DNA of 64,000 bases from JAAFHZ01 sp964247085 (GTDB lineage: Bacteria > Cyanobacteriota > Cyanobacteriia > Cyanobacteriales > Chamaesiphonaceae), in NCBI GenBank assembly GCA_964247085.1, contig CAXTSX010000012.1, positions 1 through 64,000 of the forward strand, given 5' to 3'. The translations under genes were made by a program, and so were the position numbers. A model generated the notes under the pieces. It searched no databases, was not told where the DNA came from, and saw only the letters and a program-made list of their open reading frames with translations. Positions 16,187 to 24,104 of the stretch are shown one piece after another. Each line of letters opens with the position of its first letter. Within the stretch, counting starts at the first letter, position 1.

Positions 16187-17206
16187 ATGGCTGCTGCCGT
16201 TTTTGTTCAAAATCTCCATAAAAACTACGGTACTACCGTAGCAGTGCAAGATGTTTCTTTCCAAGTAGCATCTGGCGAAATCTTTGGCTTACTAGGACCA
16301 AATGGAGCGGGTAAAACTACCACTATTCGATGTCTTTGTACCCTAACGAAGCCCGATAGTGGCCGCTTAGAAGTCGCTGGGGTTTCTGTTTTAGAAGATC
16401 CGCGGTCAGCCCGTCGGAAGCTGGGTTATGTGGCACAGGAAGTAGCCTTGGACAAGGTTTTAACTGGGCGGGAGCTGTTAGAACTACAGGCCGCGCTCTA
16501 TCATTTGCCCCGAGATTTGGCTCGCGATCGCATTGAATTTCTCACCGAAGTATTGGGTTTGTCAGACCATATCGATAAAAAAACTGGGATCTATTCCGGT
16601 GGTCTCAAACGACGATTAGACCTGGCTGCTGGCCTACTGCATCAGCCCGAAGTGCTGATTTTGGACGAACCAACCGTGGGTCTGGATATTGAGAGTCGGG
16701 TGGTGGTCTGGGACTTTTTGCGGCAACTGCGATCGACTGGCACCACCATTTTAATTACCAGCCATTACCTCGAAGAAATTGATGCTCTAGCCGATCGGGT
16801 GGGGATCATTGATGGCGGCATTATTATTGCCACTGGTACCCCCAGCGAGTTAAAAGATCGTTTAGGAGGCGATCGAATCACCCTGCGGATTCGAGAGTTT
16901 TCACCACCCGCCGAGGCGGCAACGGCCAAAGTGATTCTCAGCGATCTGCCCTTTGTGCAGAATGTGATCATCAATACCAACCAGGGCAATTCTCTTAATC
17001 TGGTAGTGCAAAATCAAAATGATGCCCTGAGCATCATTCAGTCTACGCTCCAAACTGCTGGGTTGCCTATTTTTGGCTTGGCTCAGTCCCGTCCCAGCCT
17101 CGATGATGTTTATTTGGCCGCTACCGGTAAAACCCTAATGGATGCGGAATTAACTGCTACTGGCCGTCGCGATCTCAAAGCCGAGAAAAAACAAAGTATG
17201 AAGTAA
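16187..17206 (+). CDS. ABC-2 exporter ATP-binding protein (DrrA type)
   Basis: 339 residues. ABC ATPase with Walker A GPNGAGKTTTIRCL (about residues 38-51), signature YSGGLKRRLDLA (about 140-151), Walker B VLILDEPTVGLD, and the H-loop TSHYLEE. The DrrA-type C-terminal extension (about 235-320) ends in SRPSLDDVYLAATGK. It pairs with the permease gene 52 bases downstream. Such pairs export lipids, drugs or polysaccharide intermediates; the substrate cannot be read here. Confidence 0.9.
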   Translation: MAAAVFVQNLHKNYGTTVAVQDVSFQVASGEIFGLLGPNGAGKTTTIRCLCTLTKPDSGRLEVAGVSVLEDPRSARRKLGYVAQEVALDKVLTGRELLELQAALYHLPRDLARDRIEFLTEVLGLSDHIDKKTGIYSGGLKRRLDLAAGLLHQPEVLILDEPTVGLDIESRVVVWDFLRQLRSTGTTILITSHYLEEIDALADRVGIIDGGIIIATGTPSELKDRLGGDRITLRIREFSPPAEAATAKVILSDLPFVQNVIINTNQGNSLNLVVQNQNDALSIIQSTLQTAGLPIFGLAQSRPSLDDVYLAATGKTLMDAELTATGRRDLKAEKKQSMK

Positions 17207-17258
17207 GCCTAATTTCAGAGGTCGACTAACAATATTTTTTATCCACAAAATTAATAGT

Positions 17259-18137
17259 ATGATTACCAACACTTCTAAAACTTTTGCTGACTGGCAGCGT
17301 ACCAGTGACAGCCTGAATTCCAGCCAAACCAGTCATTTGAGCGATTTCATCCAAGAAACCGCCGGGTTAACCAAGCGCTTATTTATCCAGCTGCAGCGCC
17401 GCCCCAGTACTTTAATTGCGGGCATTATTCAGCCACTGATGTGGCTATTGCTATTTGGGGCGCTGTTTCAAAATATTCCTCAGGATTTATTTGGTGCCAA
17501 CTATGGCCAGTTCTTAGGTGCTGGGGTGATTGTCTTTACCGCCTTTGTGGGAGCCTTAAATGCCGGTTTGCCCGTGATGTTCGATCGAGAGTTTGGCTTT
17601 TTGAATCGATTATTAGTTGCCCCACTGGCCAGTCGTTATTCGATCGTGGCCGCCTCCGCCATCTATATTATCGCCCTGACATTGGTGCAGACTTTCGCGA
17701 TTATTGCGCTGAGTGTCGGGCTAGGCTCTGGCTTTCCTGGATTAGCCGGACTAGGTATAATTGCTTTAGTAGTATTAATGCTGGTAGTTGGTGTTACGGC
17801 CTTGAGCCTCGGCTTAACTTTTGCGCTGCCTGGCCATATCGAACTAATTGCCGTTATTTTTGTTACCAATTTGCCCTTATTGTTTGCCAGTACAGCTTTG
17901 GCTCCCCTATCTTTTATGCCCCCCTGGCTGCAAGTAATTGCTTGTCTCAATCCGTTGAGTTATGCGATTGAACCAATTCGTTATTTGTACGTCAATGATC
18001 ATTGGCAGTGGTCAAGTGTAGTACTACATGCTCCCTGGGGTGCAGTCACCTTTGGTAATTCGTTGCTGATCCTATTGGTATTTGCCGTGGTTGCTTTGCT
18101 ATCAATTCAGCCATTGCTCCGCCGCCGATTGGCTTAG
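17259..18137 (+). CDS. ABC-2 type transporter permease (DrrB type)
   Basis: 292 residues with six hydrophobic segments from about residue 55 onward, including LIAGIIQPLMWLLLFGALF and GAGVIVFTAFVGALNAGLPV. The permease motif RLLVAPLASRYSIV follows. The soluble N-terminus (about 40 residues) is cytoplasmic. It is the membrane partner of the DrrA-like ATPase and is followed 38 bases later by a small secreted protein gene. Confidence 0.9.
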   Translation: MITNTSKTFADWQRTSDSLNSSQTSHLSDFIQETAGLTKRLFIQLQRRPSTLIAGIIQPLMWLLLFGALFQNIPQDLFGANYGQFLGAGVIVFTAFVGALNAGLPVMFDREFGFLNRLLVAPLASRYSIVAASAIYIIALTLVQTFAIIALSVGLGSGFPGLAGLGIIALVVLMLVVGVTALSLGLTFALPGHIELIAVIFVTNLPLLFASTALAPLSFMPPWLQVIACLNPLSYAIEPIRYLYVNDHWQWSSVVLHAPWGAVTFGNSLLILLVFAVVALLSIQPLLRRRLA

Positions 18138-18175
18138 CGCCATTGTAAAATTAAAAAATAAGTAGGTTTATTATT

Positions 18176-18484
18176 ATGTCTAAATTCAATTACTTAGTTG
18201 TCGGTTTATTGGTAAGTGGCAGTCTCACGGCTCTGAGCCAGCCAAGTTTTGCCCAAAGCTTTGGTGGGGGGGACTCCCGCGATCCCTTTAGTAGTGCCGC
18301 CAGTGGTGATAGTACCGGTTTACTTCGCATGCTCAATGGTATTCAAAATGGGAAGCAGACTAGCGAAAAAGACTTCCTGTCTCAGAAACAAACCCAACTT
18401 TCGGGCTCTGCTGAAGATTTTCGGGCTCAGCAACGGCTGCGCCTCCAGCAAAAGAAACAGCAGCCCCAACAGCTGAAAAAATAG
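18176..18484 (+). CDS. Small secreted protein, conserved in cyanobacteria
   Basis: 102 residues. Signal peptide at about 1-26 (hydrophobic core YLVVGLLVSGSLTAL, likely cleavage after SFA in QPSFAQS). The mature part is short, hydrophilic and Gln/Lys-rich at the end (LRLQQKKQQPQQLKK). No enzymatic motif is seen. It is the third gene after the ABC exporter pair and precedes a terminator at 18513-18547, so it may be in the same transcript. Confidence 0.65.
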   Translation: MSKFNYLVVGLLVSGSLTALSQPSFAQSFGGGDSRDPFSSAASGDSTGLLRMLNGIQNGKQTSEKDFLSQKQTQLSGSAEDFRAQQRLRLQQKKQQPQQLKK

Positions 18485-18512
18485 CCTTAATAGTTGACAT
18501 GCTGATGAAACA

Positions 18513-18547
18513 AGTCGGTGGGAATATTTTTCTGCCGACTTTTTTTC
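18513..18547 (+). terminator. Rho-independent terminator
   Basis: AGTCGGT (18513-18519) pairs with GCCGACT (18534-18540), including one T-G pair, and is followed by seven T residues. It ends the ABC exporter / small secreted protein unit just before recR. Confidence 0.8.
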
Positions 18548-18581
18548 GTTTTTCTAACTGGCTGAGCTGCTGCTATAGTAG

Positions 18582-19205
18582 TTGTTCGTGCGTTATGGAG
18601 ACAGATCTACGGTTTACACACGCCCTCTTGCCACGCTAATCGAAAAACTGCAACGCTTGCCTGGAATCGGCCCTAAGTCCGCTCAGCGGCTAGCGCTTTA
18701 TTTACTAAAACGGCCTGAAAGTGAAATTGCTGAATTAGCCCAAGCTCTAATTGCTGCCAAACAGCAGGTCGGTCTTTGCCAACATTGCTTTCATCTGTCG
18801 GCGGAGCCAATTTGTCATATTTGCCGTCATCCCCAACGTGATAGCCATACAATCTGCGTGGTATCCGATTCTCGTGATGTTATTGCCCTGGAAAAAACTC
18901 GGGAATATGGTGGCAAATATCATGTGTTAGGGGGTACTATTTCACCCATGGATGGCATCGGCCCGGAGCAGCTCACCATCCAACCGCTGGTACGCCGTAT
19001 TCATGAGCAGCAAGTTACCGAAGTAATTATTGCAGTTAGTCCGACGATCGAAGGCGAAACTACTACCCTTTATTTAGGAAGATTACTGAAACCTCTAACC
19101 AAAGTGACCCGGATTGCTTTTGGCTTACCAATGGGTGGTGACCTGGAATATGCCGATGAAGTTACTTTGGTCAGAGCCTTAGAAGGTCGTCGGGAATTTG
19201 AGTAG
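18582..19205 (+). CDS. recR: Recombination protein RecR
   Basis: 207 residues counted from a TTG. RecR marks: helix-hairpin-helix RLPGIGPKSAQRLALYLL, a C4 zinc finger CQHC...CHIC, and a Toprim domain with SDSRDVIALEKTREYGG and GGTISPMDGIGPEQL. RecR works with RecO/RecF to load RecA at gaps. The start is unsettled: homologues begin near VYTRPLATLIE. A good ribosome site GGAG (18597-18600) lies 8 bases before ACG at 18609, which would give exactly that N-terminus, while TTG (18582) and GTG (18588) lie upstream of it. Confidence 0.92.
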   Translation: MFVRYGDRSTVYTRPLATLIEKLQRLPGIGPKSAQRLALYLLKRPESEIAELAQALIAAKQQVGLCQHCFHLSAEPICHICRHPQRDSHTICVVSDSRDVIALEKTREYGGKYHVLGGTISPMDGIGPEQLTIQPLVRRIHEQQVTEVIIAVSPTIEGETTTLYLGRLLKPLTKVTRIAFGLPMGGDLEYADEVTLVRALEGRREFE

Positions 19206-19859
19206 CTACATCAGTTTTTTCTTTAGTAACATGACTAGCTGTGCTAACTGTTTCTTCAGGGTGGTGATTTCGCTATCCATATCTTGAATCTGAGATTGCA
19301 GATCCTCGATTTCACTGCTACTAGCCTTCCGAAACAGACTGAGTTGATTCGTCCATTCTTGAGCCGATTGGGTGGTGGCATTTTCCATCTCCAACATCCG
19401 TTCTTGCAGTGCCTCTATTTCAGAGGTGGCGTCATAATTGATGTTGTCAGCCACCGGAATTACTGGAGCTTGTGGCCGGATTTTTTTAGCCTTGGCCATC
19501 GCGTCTTTAATGGCTTGGGCTAAGCTAATTCTGTCAAAAGGTTTTTCAACAAACTCAAAATATTCAAATGGCTCGGAAATTTTATTAGTAACTTCTTCGC
19601 GCCGACCAGACATTAAGACCAAAGGAATTTTTTGTAGTTCGGGATGGGACTGAATTTGTTGGAAGACTTCCCAGCCACTCATTTTGGGTAAGATGAAGTC
19701 GAGCATGATCAAGCTGGGGCGGTGCTCTTTGACTAGGTTGATACCTTCAACTCCATCTTTAGCTTCAATTACTTCAAAATCACCTTCGGGCAACATGTCT
19801 TTGACAGTTTTCCGAATAACTCGACTATCGTCAATTACTAAAATTTTGCTATTGGCCAC
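19206..19859 (-). CDS. Response regulator with C-terminal coiled coil
   Basis: 217 residues from GTG. Receiver domain at about 1-125: acidic pocket DDS (about 10-12), phospho-acceptor Asp in IMLDFILPK, Ser/Thr switch VLMSG, and the Lys in FVEKPF. Residues about 150-215 form a coiled coil (EIEALQERMLEMENA...SEIEDLQSQIQDMDSE). There is no DNA-binding or enzymatic output domain, so signalling probably goes through protein contact. It converges with recR directly (stop codons adjacent) and is divergent from lipA. No cognate kinase lies next to it. Confidence 0.85.
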   Translation of the reverse strand: MANSKILVIDDSRVIRKTVKDMLPEGDFEVIEAKDGVEGINLVKEHRPSLIMLDFILPKMSGWEVFQQIQSHPELQKIPLVLMSGRREEVTNKISEPFEYFEFVEKPFDRISLAQAIKDAMAKAKKIRPQAPVIPVADNINYDATSEIEALQERMLEMENATTQSAQEWTNQLSLFRKASSSEIEDLQSQIQDMDSEITTLKKQLAQLVMLLKKKLM

Positions 19860-19900
19860 GACTCACTCCTGCGATATTTGGTGTTATGGGTATAAACCTT

Positions 19901-19931
19901 ACTCATCAGTGTTTATTTCTAAGTGATGGGT
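19901..19931. repeat. Inverted repeat upstream of the response-regulator gene
   Basis: ACTCATCA (19901-19908) pairs with TGATGGGT (19924-19931) with one wobble. It lies 42 bases before the response-regulator start, in the divergent spacer 19860-20158 shared with lipA. It could be a leader hairpin or an operator half-site pair. Nothing else is recognised in that spacer. Confidence 0.35.
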
Positions 19932-20158
19932 GTTTACTAGTAAGATTATTTTTGGTGAGATATGCCAGAAAAAGGCTATCTGGATGCCTGCCCATAATAC
20001 AGTTCGGATATGTTATTCTATCTTACTTGCTGTACTGGCTGTGATTCTGTAACTCTCTAAATTATGTTACCCATTTTTATGGCCGAAATTGGTGAGAACT
20101 TGAAAAACCTCTGTTTTCCACATATTCTCTAGATGTACTAGATAGTGACTAAGCGGGC

Positions 20159-21091
20159 ATGAGTAGTTTTGATTCTTCTAACTCCACATCGGCATCTTCC
20201 ACCAACGAGTGGAAGTCTAATGTCCGTTCATTGCCGCCCTGGCTGCGTCGATCGATCGGCAGTGCTAGTGAAATCTCCACTGTCCAACAAATTATTAAAC
20301 AGCGCCAAATTCATACTATCTGTGAAGAGGGACGTTGTCCGAATCGGGCGGAGTGCTACAGCCAAAAGACGGCGACTTTTCTGCTGATGGGGCCAACTTG
20401 TACCCGTAGCTGTGGTTTTTGTCAGGTGGATAAGGGTCATGCCCCGATGCCTCTAGATCCCCAAGAGCCAGCCAAGGTGGCTGAAGCGGTTCAACTTCTA
20501 GGATTACGCTATGTGGTGCTGACGGCAGTGGCCAGAGATGATTTAGATGATGGTGGAGCTGGCTGGTTTGTAGATACGATGCAGGCTATTCGATCGATAG
20601 ATCCGACTATTCAAATCGAAGTACTGACTCCGGATTTTTGGAGTGGCAAAGAGGCGCAGACCTTTCAACAGCAACGGGTGGCCACTATCATCGAAGCAAA
20701 ACCGGCTTGTTACAATCATAATATTGAAACAGTGGCTCGTCTCCAAGATCGGGTCAGGCGAGGGGCTAAATACGATCGATCTTTAGCGGTGTTGCGTTAT
20801 GCGAAAGAATGTAATCCGGAAATTTCCACTAAGTCGGGTCTAATGCTGGGCCATGGCGAGACGCTGGCTGAAATTTTGGAAGCTTTAGCAGATTTGCGGG
20901 CGGTGGGATGCGATCGCCTCACTCTCGGTCAATACATGCAGCCTTCGCTAGAGCATTTGCCAGTGATTAAGTATTGGACTCCGGCTGAATTTGATGAGTT
21001 GGGTCAAGTTGCGGCATCGTTGGGCTTTAATCACGTCCGATCGGGACCATTGGTGCGTAGTTCGTACCATGCAGGTGAAGCTGAGCTTTAA
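20159..21091 (+). CDS. lipA: Lipoyl synthase
   Basis: 310 residues. The LipA-specific auxiliary cluster motif CEEGRCPNRAEC (about residues 57-68) and the radical SAM motif CTRSCGFC (about 83-90) are both intact, as is the C-terminal RSSYHAGE with the catalytic Arg-Ser-Ser-Tyr. It inserts two sulfur atoms into protein-bound octanoate. A hydrophilic, Ser/Thr-rich extension of about 20 residues precedes the conserved LPPWLRR. A terminator lies at 21231-21261. Confidence 0.95.
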   Translation: MSSFDSSNSTSASSTNEWKSNVRSLPPWLRRSIGSASEISTVQQIIKQRQIHTICEEGRCPNRAECYSQKTATFLLMGPTCTRSCGFCQVDKGHAPMPLDPQEPAKVAEAVQLLGLRYVVLTAVARDDLDDGGAGWFVDTMQAIRSIDPTIQIEVLTPDFWSGKEAQTFQQQRVATIIEAKPACYNHNIETVARLQDRVRRGAKYDRSLAVLRYAKECNPEISTKSGLMLGHGETLAEILEALADLRAVGCDRLTLGQYMQPSLEHLPVIKYWTPAEFDELGQVAASLGFNHVRSGPLVRSSYHAGEAEL

Positions 21092-21145
21092 GCCATGAGG
21101 CAATAAAAAATGGCGGTGCCGAATTCAAGGATGAAAATCGATTTT

Positions 21146-21201
21146 GCCCTCACCCCCAACCCCTCTCCCAGACTTGGGAGAAGGGGCTAGGGGATGAGGG
21201 C
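21146..21201. repeat. Long imperfect palindrome, interspersed repeat
   Basis: Left arm GCCCTCACCCCCAACCCC and right arm GGGGCTAGGGGATGAGGGC surround TCTCCCAGACTTGGGAGA. A second, partial copy is at 15291-15323. It is of the C-rich/G-rich hairpin type scattered through many cyanobacterial genomes. It lies between lipA and its terminator. Confidence 0.75.
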
Positions 21202-21230
21202 GATTCATCTTTCCGATCAGCAACGCTCAA

Positions 21231-21261
21231 AAAACAAGGGCGCTATGCACCCTTGTTTTTT
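21231..21261 (+). terminator. Terminator after lipA
   Basis: AAAACAAGGG (21231-21240) pairs perfectly with CCCTTGTTTT (21250-21259), followed by further T residues. On the minus strand the arms also give an A/T tail, so it may serve the converging secreted-protein gene as well. Confidence 0.8.
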
Positions 21262-21329
21262 GATCCACTAATATTTTAGTGAATATCTTTGAATCTATAG
21301 CAATTTAAGTAACTAAAGATTCGTGATAA

Positions 21330-21830
21330 TTAGAATCCGTTGGCGATGGCACCGTAGGATCCACCAGCTTGACCGCCACCGAGTTTCAGACCAGCTTGGG
21401 AGAATGTTGCGGTGGTAGTCCCTACAGCAGAAGTCCCTTGACCACCTGAAACTGCATCGCCGATTTTAGTACTAGCATCAGCACCAGCGGTAGCAATGCC
21501 ACCATTAGGGCTAGTGGTTACCTGAGTACCTGCGCCACCCTTGGCTTCGATGCCATTGTCAGTCTTAGCTTCACCAGTAAGCAGGGTGCTAACTGTAGAA
21601 GGAGTAGCTAAGCTTTCGTTCTTAGTAGTAGCTGTACCACCAGAACCAGGTGTGGTTAACGACAGGTTGGCTCCACCAGTGTAGTTACCGCCAATGCTAG
21701 TTCCAAAAGAAACAGCACCACCTACTTCAATAGCAGATTGGGGCAACGCTTGGCTGCTAGCAACGTTAGTCAGAGTGGTAGCCGCTAAAGCTGCACCGGC
21801 CAAACCTGTGAGAAATAATTTGTTAGACAT
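21330..21830 (-). CDS. Secreted low-complexity Gly/Thr/Ala protein (paralogue A)
   Basis: 166 residues. Signal peptide at about 1-30 (LFLTGLAGAALAATTLTNVASSQA). The mature chain is rich in Gly, Thr, Ser and Ala, with repeated GG turns (GGAVSFGTSIGG, TPGSGGTATT) and no Cys. It ends GAIANGF with a terminal Phe, as many outer-membrane beta proteins do. Family unknown. It is a diverged tandem copy of the gene at 21977-22453: both begin MS(N/K)KLF after a similar leader. Confidence 0.7.
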   Translation of the reverse strand: MSNKLFLTGLAGAALAATTLTNVASSQALPQSAIEVGGAVSFGTSIGGNYTGGANLSLTTPGSGGTATTKNESLATPSTVSTLLTGEAKTDNGIEAKGGAGTQVTTSPNGGIATAGADASTKIGDAVSGGQGTSAVGTTTATFSQAGLKLGGGQAGGSYGAIANGF

Positions 21831-21854
21831 TGTATTTTGATCCTTAAAACATAC

Positions 21855-21876
21855 CGCGAAAAATTACATGCACTTA
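21855..21876 (-). promoter_or_regulatory. Shared leader element, copy A
   Basis: On the minus strand this reads TAAGTGCATGTAATTTTTCG. It closely matches the element at 22476-22496 and lies about 25 bases before the start of paralogue A. The other copy lies about 23 bases before paralogue B. Confidence 0.5.
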
Positions 21877-21878
21877 CC

Positions 21879-21920
21879 GACAAAGCACCAAGGTTCATTA
21901 ACGATCCTCAGTGCTTTGTC
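21879..21920. repeat. Inverted repeat in the leader of paralogue A
   Basis: GACAAAGCAC (21879-21888) and GTGCTTTGTC (21911-21920) form a perfect 10-bp stem around 22 bases. It lies between the two secreted-protein genes, so it could be a leader structure for paralogue A or attenuate read-through from paralogue B. Confidence 0.55.
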
Positions 21921-21976
21921 ACAGACAGATCTAGTAGAAGTCTAATATCTGACTACAGATCAAGGCTAGTATTCTC

Positions 21977-22453
21977 TTAGAAGCTTTGGCCAACGCTGCC
22001 AATAGTACCAAGACCACCAGCAGTGGTTCCGAAACCAGGAATTGAAGTTGCACCAACTCTAGTGCCAGTAACAGAAGTACCTAGACCATTGTTGGAAACG
22101 CCAGCGCCAGCAGTTGCAGTTGCAGCACCAGGTGTAACATTGATACCACTGTTAGTAGAACCACCGGCATTTAAACTGCCTGCGTTTGCACCTACTTCAG
22201 TAGCGGAAGCCGCAACGTTAGGATTAGCCGCACTGGTGGAACCAGAACCAGAGCTAGTATTGAAACCAGTTGCAGCACCAACGCTAACAGCGCCAGTGGC
22301 AGTTCCATCAGGACCAGGAGTACCGGAAGAACCAGTAGTAACAGTGTCACCACCAACAGAAGCGGTACCAGCGTGGCTAGGAGCTACAGCTAGAAAGGAA
22401 GCAGCTGCAACAGCAACAGTAGCTACACCAACGGAAAATAATTTCTTAGACAT
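21977..22453 (-). CDS. Secreted low-complexity Gly/Ala/Thr protein (paralogue B)
   Basis: 158 residues. Signal peptide at about 1-28 (VGVATVAVAAASFLAVAPSHA, cleavage after SHA). The mature chain is Gly/Ala/Ser/Thr-rich with no Cys and no charged clusters, and ends GSVGQSF with terminal Phe. No family recognised. It shares start sequence, leader and composition with the next gene downstream (21330-21830). A surface-layer, sheath or outer-membrane location is possible but unproven. Confidence 0.7.
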   Translation of the reverse strand: MSKKLFSVGVATVAVAAASFLAVAPSHAGTASVGGDTVTTGSSGTPGPDGTATGAVSVGAATGFNTSSGSGSTSAANPNVAASATEVGANAGSLNAGGSTNSGINVTPGAATATAGAGVSNNGLGTSVTGTRVGATSIPGFGTTAGGLGTIGSVGQSF

Positions 22454-22475
22454 CGTTCAAATCCACCTTGTATTA

Positions 22476-22496
22476 CACGAAAAATTACAACACTTA
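22476..22496 (-). promoter_or_regulatory. Shared leader element, copy B
   Basis: On the minus strand this reads TAAGTGTTGTAATTTTTCGTG, nearly the same as the element at 21855-21876. Conservation outside coding sequence hints at a common regulatory or RNA element, or at recent duplication. Confidence 0.5.
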
Positions 22497-22960
22497 TTAC
22501 TTCACTACCCTTTTGAGCTTTTCCCGAAACCTTGAAAAATAAATTAAATAATTTTTGCCGGGCTTCTTGTGCTTCAAAACTTACAATAATGTAGTTCTAA
22601 GTAACACTATCCTAGCGTGAAAAACTGCAATGTCAATAGGTATTCAGATATACATAACAGGTTTTGCAGTGATCTGTAGAACTTTGAGTGGATCATAATC
22701 CTCTCTAGCAAAGGGTTTTGAGAGATTGATTGGAGAATATAAAATAAAAATAAAGGTTGCCAATCATGATTTGTACGCCATTTAGCTTAGCAATATTGGG
22801 TATATATCTCCTGAAAGACACAGGAAATCTTCTCTCAATTTTGTCTTTGTCTGAGAAAACATGGATAAAATATTGATCTGTCGAGCTGTTTCCATCCACA
22901 TGTATTACATCTTTTTGGGCTATAAATGTTACAAACAGCTAAGGGAGAGGTGATTTGTGA
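22497..22960. other. Spacer without a recognised gene
   Basis: AT-rich. It should hold the promoter of paralogue B on the minus strand. An open frame of 64 codons at 22705-22899 (minus) has no recognisable motif and is not called. No RNA gene was recognised. Confidence 0.5.
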
Positions 22961-23866
22961 TTACTTCACTGTAGTATTAATAGAGCTTGGTGAGAGTAAC
23001 GGCATAGAACTATTTAGGGGACTGGGTACTACAGTCGGCGATGGCCCATTGCTTGGTTGAGCCGTTGGTATTTTGGGAGCCATATTAGGGGCTACTGCTG
23101 ATTTAGCGATCGATTGAATTTGATCCTTATACTGAGCCGGGGCGATCTCAGCAGCCTGACTTAATAGGGTTTGGGCTTCGCGGGTATTGCCCATCTGTTT
23201 ATAAACAATACCTTGTGCTAACAATGGCCGAAAATCTTGGTTATTAGCTTGGATCAGTTCGTCATAGATCGGTAAAGCATCATCATTCCGTTTCTGGCTG
23301 ACATAAACTTGGGCGAGCAGTAGCTTCAAGGGAGTCAAGTTGGTGCTGGCACCTTTGGCTGTTTGATCTTTGATTGCTGCTTGGATAATGCCGATCGCTG
23401 CTTCTGGTTTGTTGCCTTCTATTAATAAGCTAACCAAGCCTTGCAAAGCCTGAATATTTTGGGGTTGGCTGTTCAGCACCTTGCGGTAGCTGGCTACAGC
23501 AGTTTCTCGATCGCCTAAATGCTGTTGGGTCTGTGCGAGTAACACCGTATATTCTGGAACTTGTGGTTTTAAGGTAGCCAGCTTTTCTAGAGCAGGCAGG
23601 CTTCCTTTTAAGTCGTTTAACTGCAACCTAGACTTTAGAATAGTTTCTAAAGCCGCCGGATCGTTGGGCTGATTTGATAATGTTTTCTCAGCAGCCAATA
23701 CCTGATTACGTAGCTCCGTAACTTTGTTGGCCGGTAACCGAGCATTACTCCAAGTGCTATTTTTCCACCAAGCAATTGCCAAGGGTGATAGCAAAGCACC
23801 AATGGTCGTAATGACAGCAGTACCAATGACAAAATTAAGGATCGATCGACGGCGATTATTAGACAC
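22961..23866 (-). CDS. Membrane-anchored TPR protein
   Basis: 301 residues from GTG. A single N-terminal helix (ILNFVIGTAVITTIGALLSPLAIAWW, split around residues 8-34) anchors it, with the rest probably outside the plasma membrane. About five TPR-like units follow (residues about 60-245), for example PEYTVLLAQTQQHLGDRETA and QALQGLVSLLIEGNKPEAA. The C-terminal 50 residues are Pro/Ser-rich and disordered. It is divergent from exbB. A scaffold role is the family default. Confidence 0.8.
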   Translation of the reverse strand: MSNNRRRSILNFVIGTAVITTIGALLSPLAIAWWKNSTWSNARLPANKVTELRNQVLAAEKTLSNQPNDPAALETILKSRLQLNDLKGSLPALEKLATLKPQVPEYTVLLAQTQQHLGDRETAVASYRKVLNSQPQNIQALQGLVSLLIEGNKPEAAIGIIQAAIKDQTAKGASTNLTPLKLLLAQVYVSQKRNDDALPIYDELIQANNQDFRPLLAQGIVYKQMGNTREAQTLLSQAAEIAPAQYKDQIQSIAKSAVAPNMAPKIPTAQPSNGPSPTVVPSPLNSSMPLLSPSSINTTVK

Positions 23867-24104
23867 AGGATCTATTATTTAAGGTATCTGGAATTTTGCT
23901 TTGATCCTCTCACAATTTGGACATGCTAGAAGGGATCTTCAAGATTGAAATTAAATACAGATGGAGTTGTATGGGGTCAAAATGGCTGCGACTAGTAGTT
24001 TTTACTATGCTCAAAATTTAAAACCCAGCGTTTCCCACAGTTCGTACTATGTTATATGATGAACTGGGCAAAGCCAGATATCAGAACTAGTTGGGAAAAT
24101 TCTT

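Noticed and set aside
22023..22535. A 170-codon Pro/Val/Ala-rich frame opposite paralogue B
   Set aside because: It is the complement of the Gly/Ala/Thr-rich secreted gene, and the low-complexity composition explains the open frame.
22705..22899. A 64-codon frame on the minus strand
   Set aside because: No motif, no ribosome site and no homology recognised.
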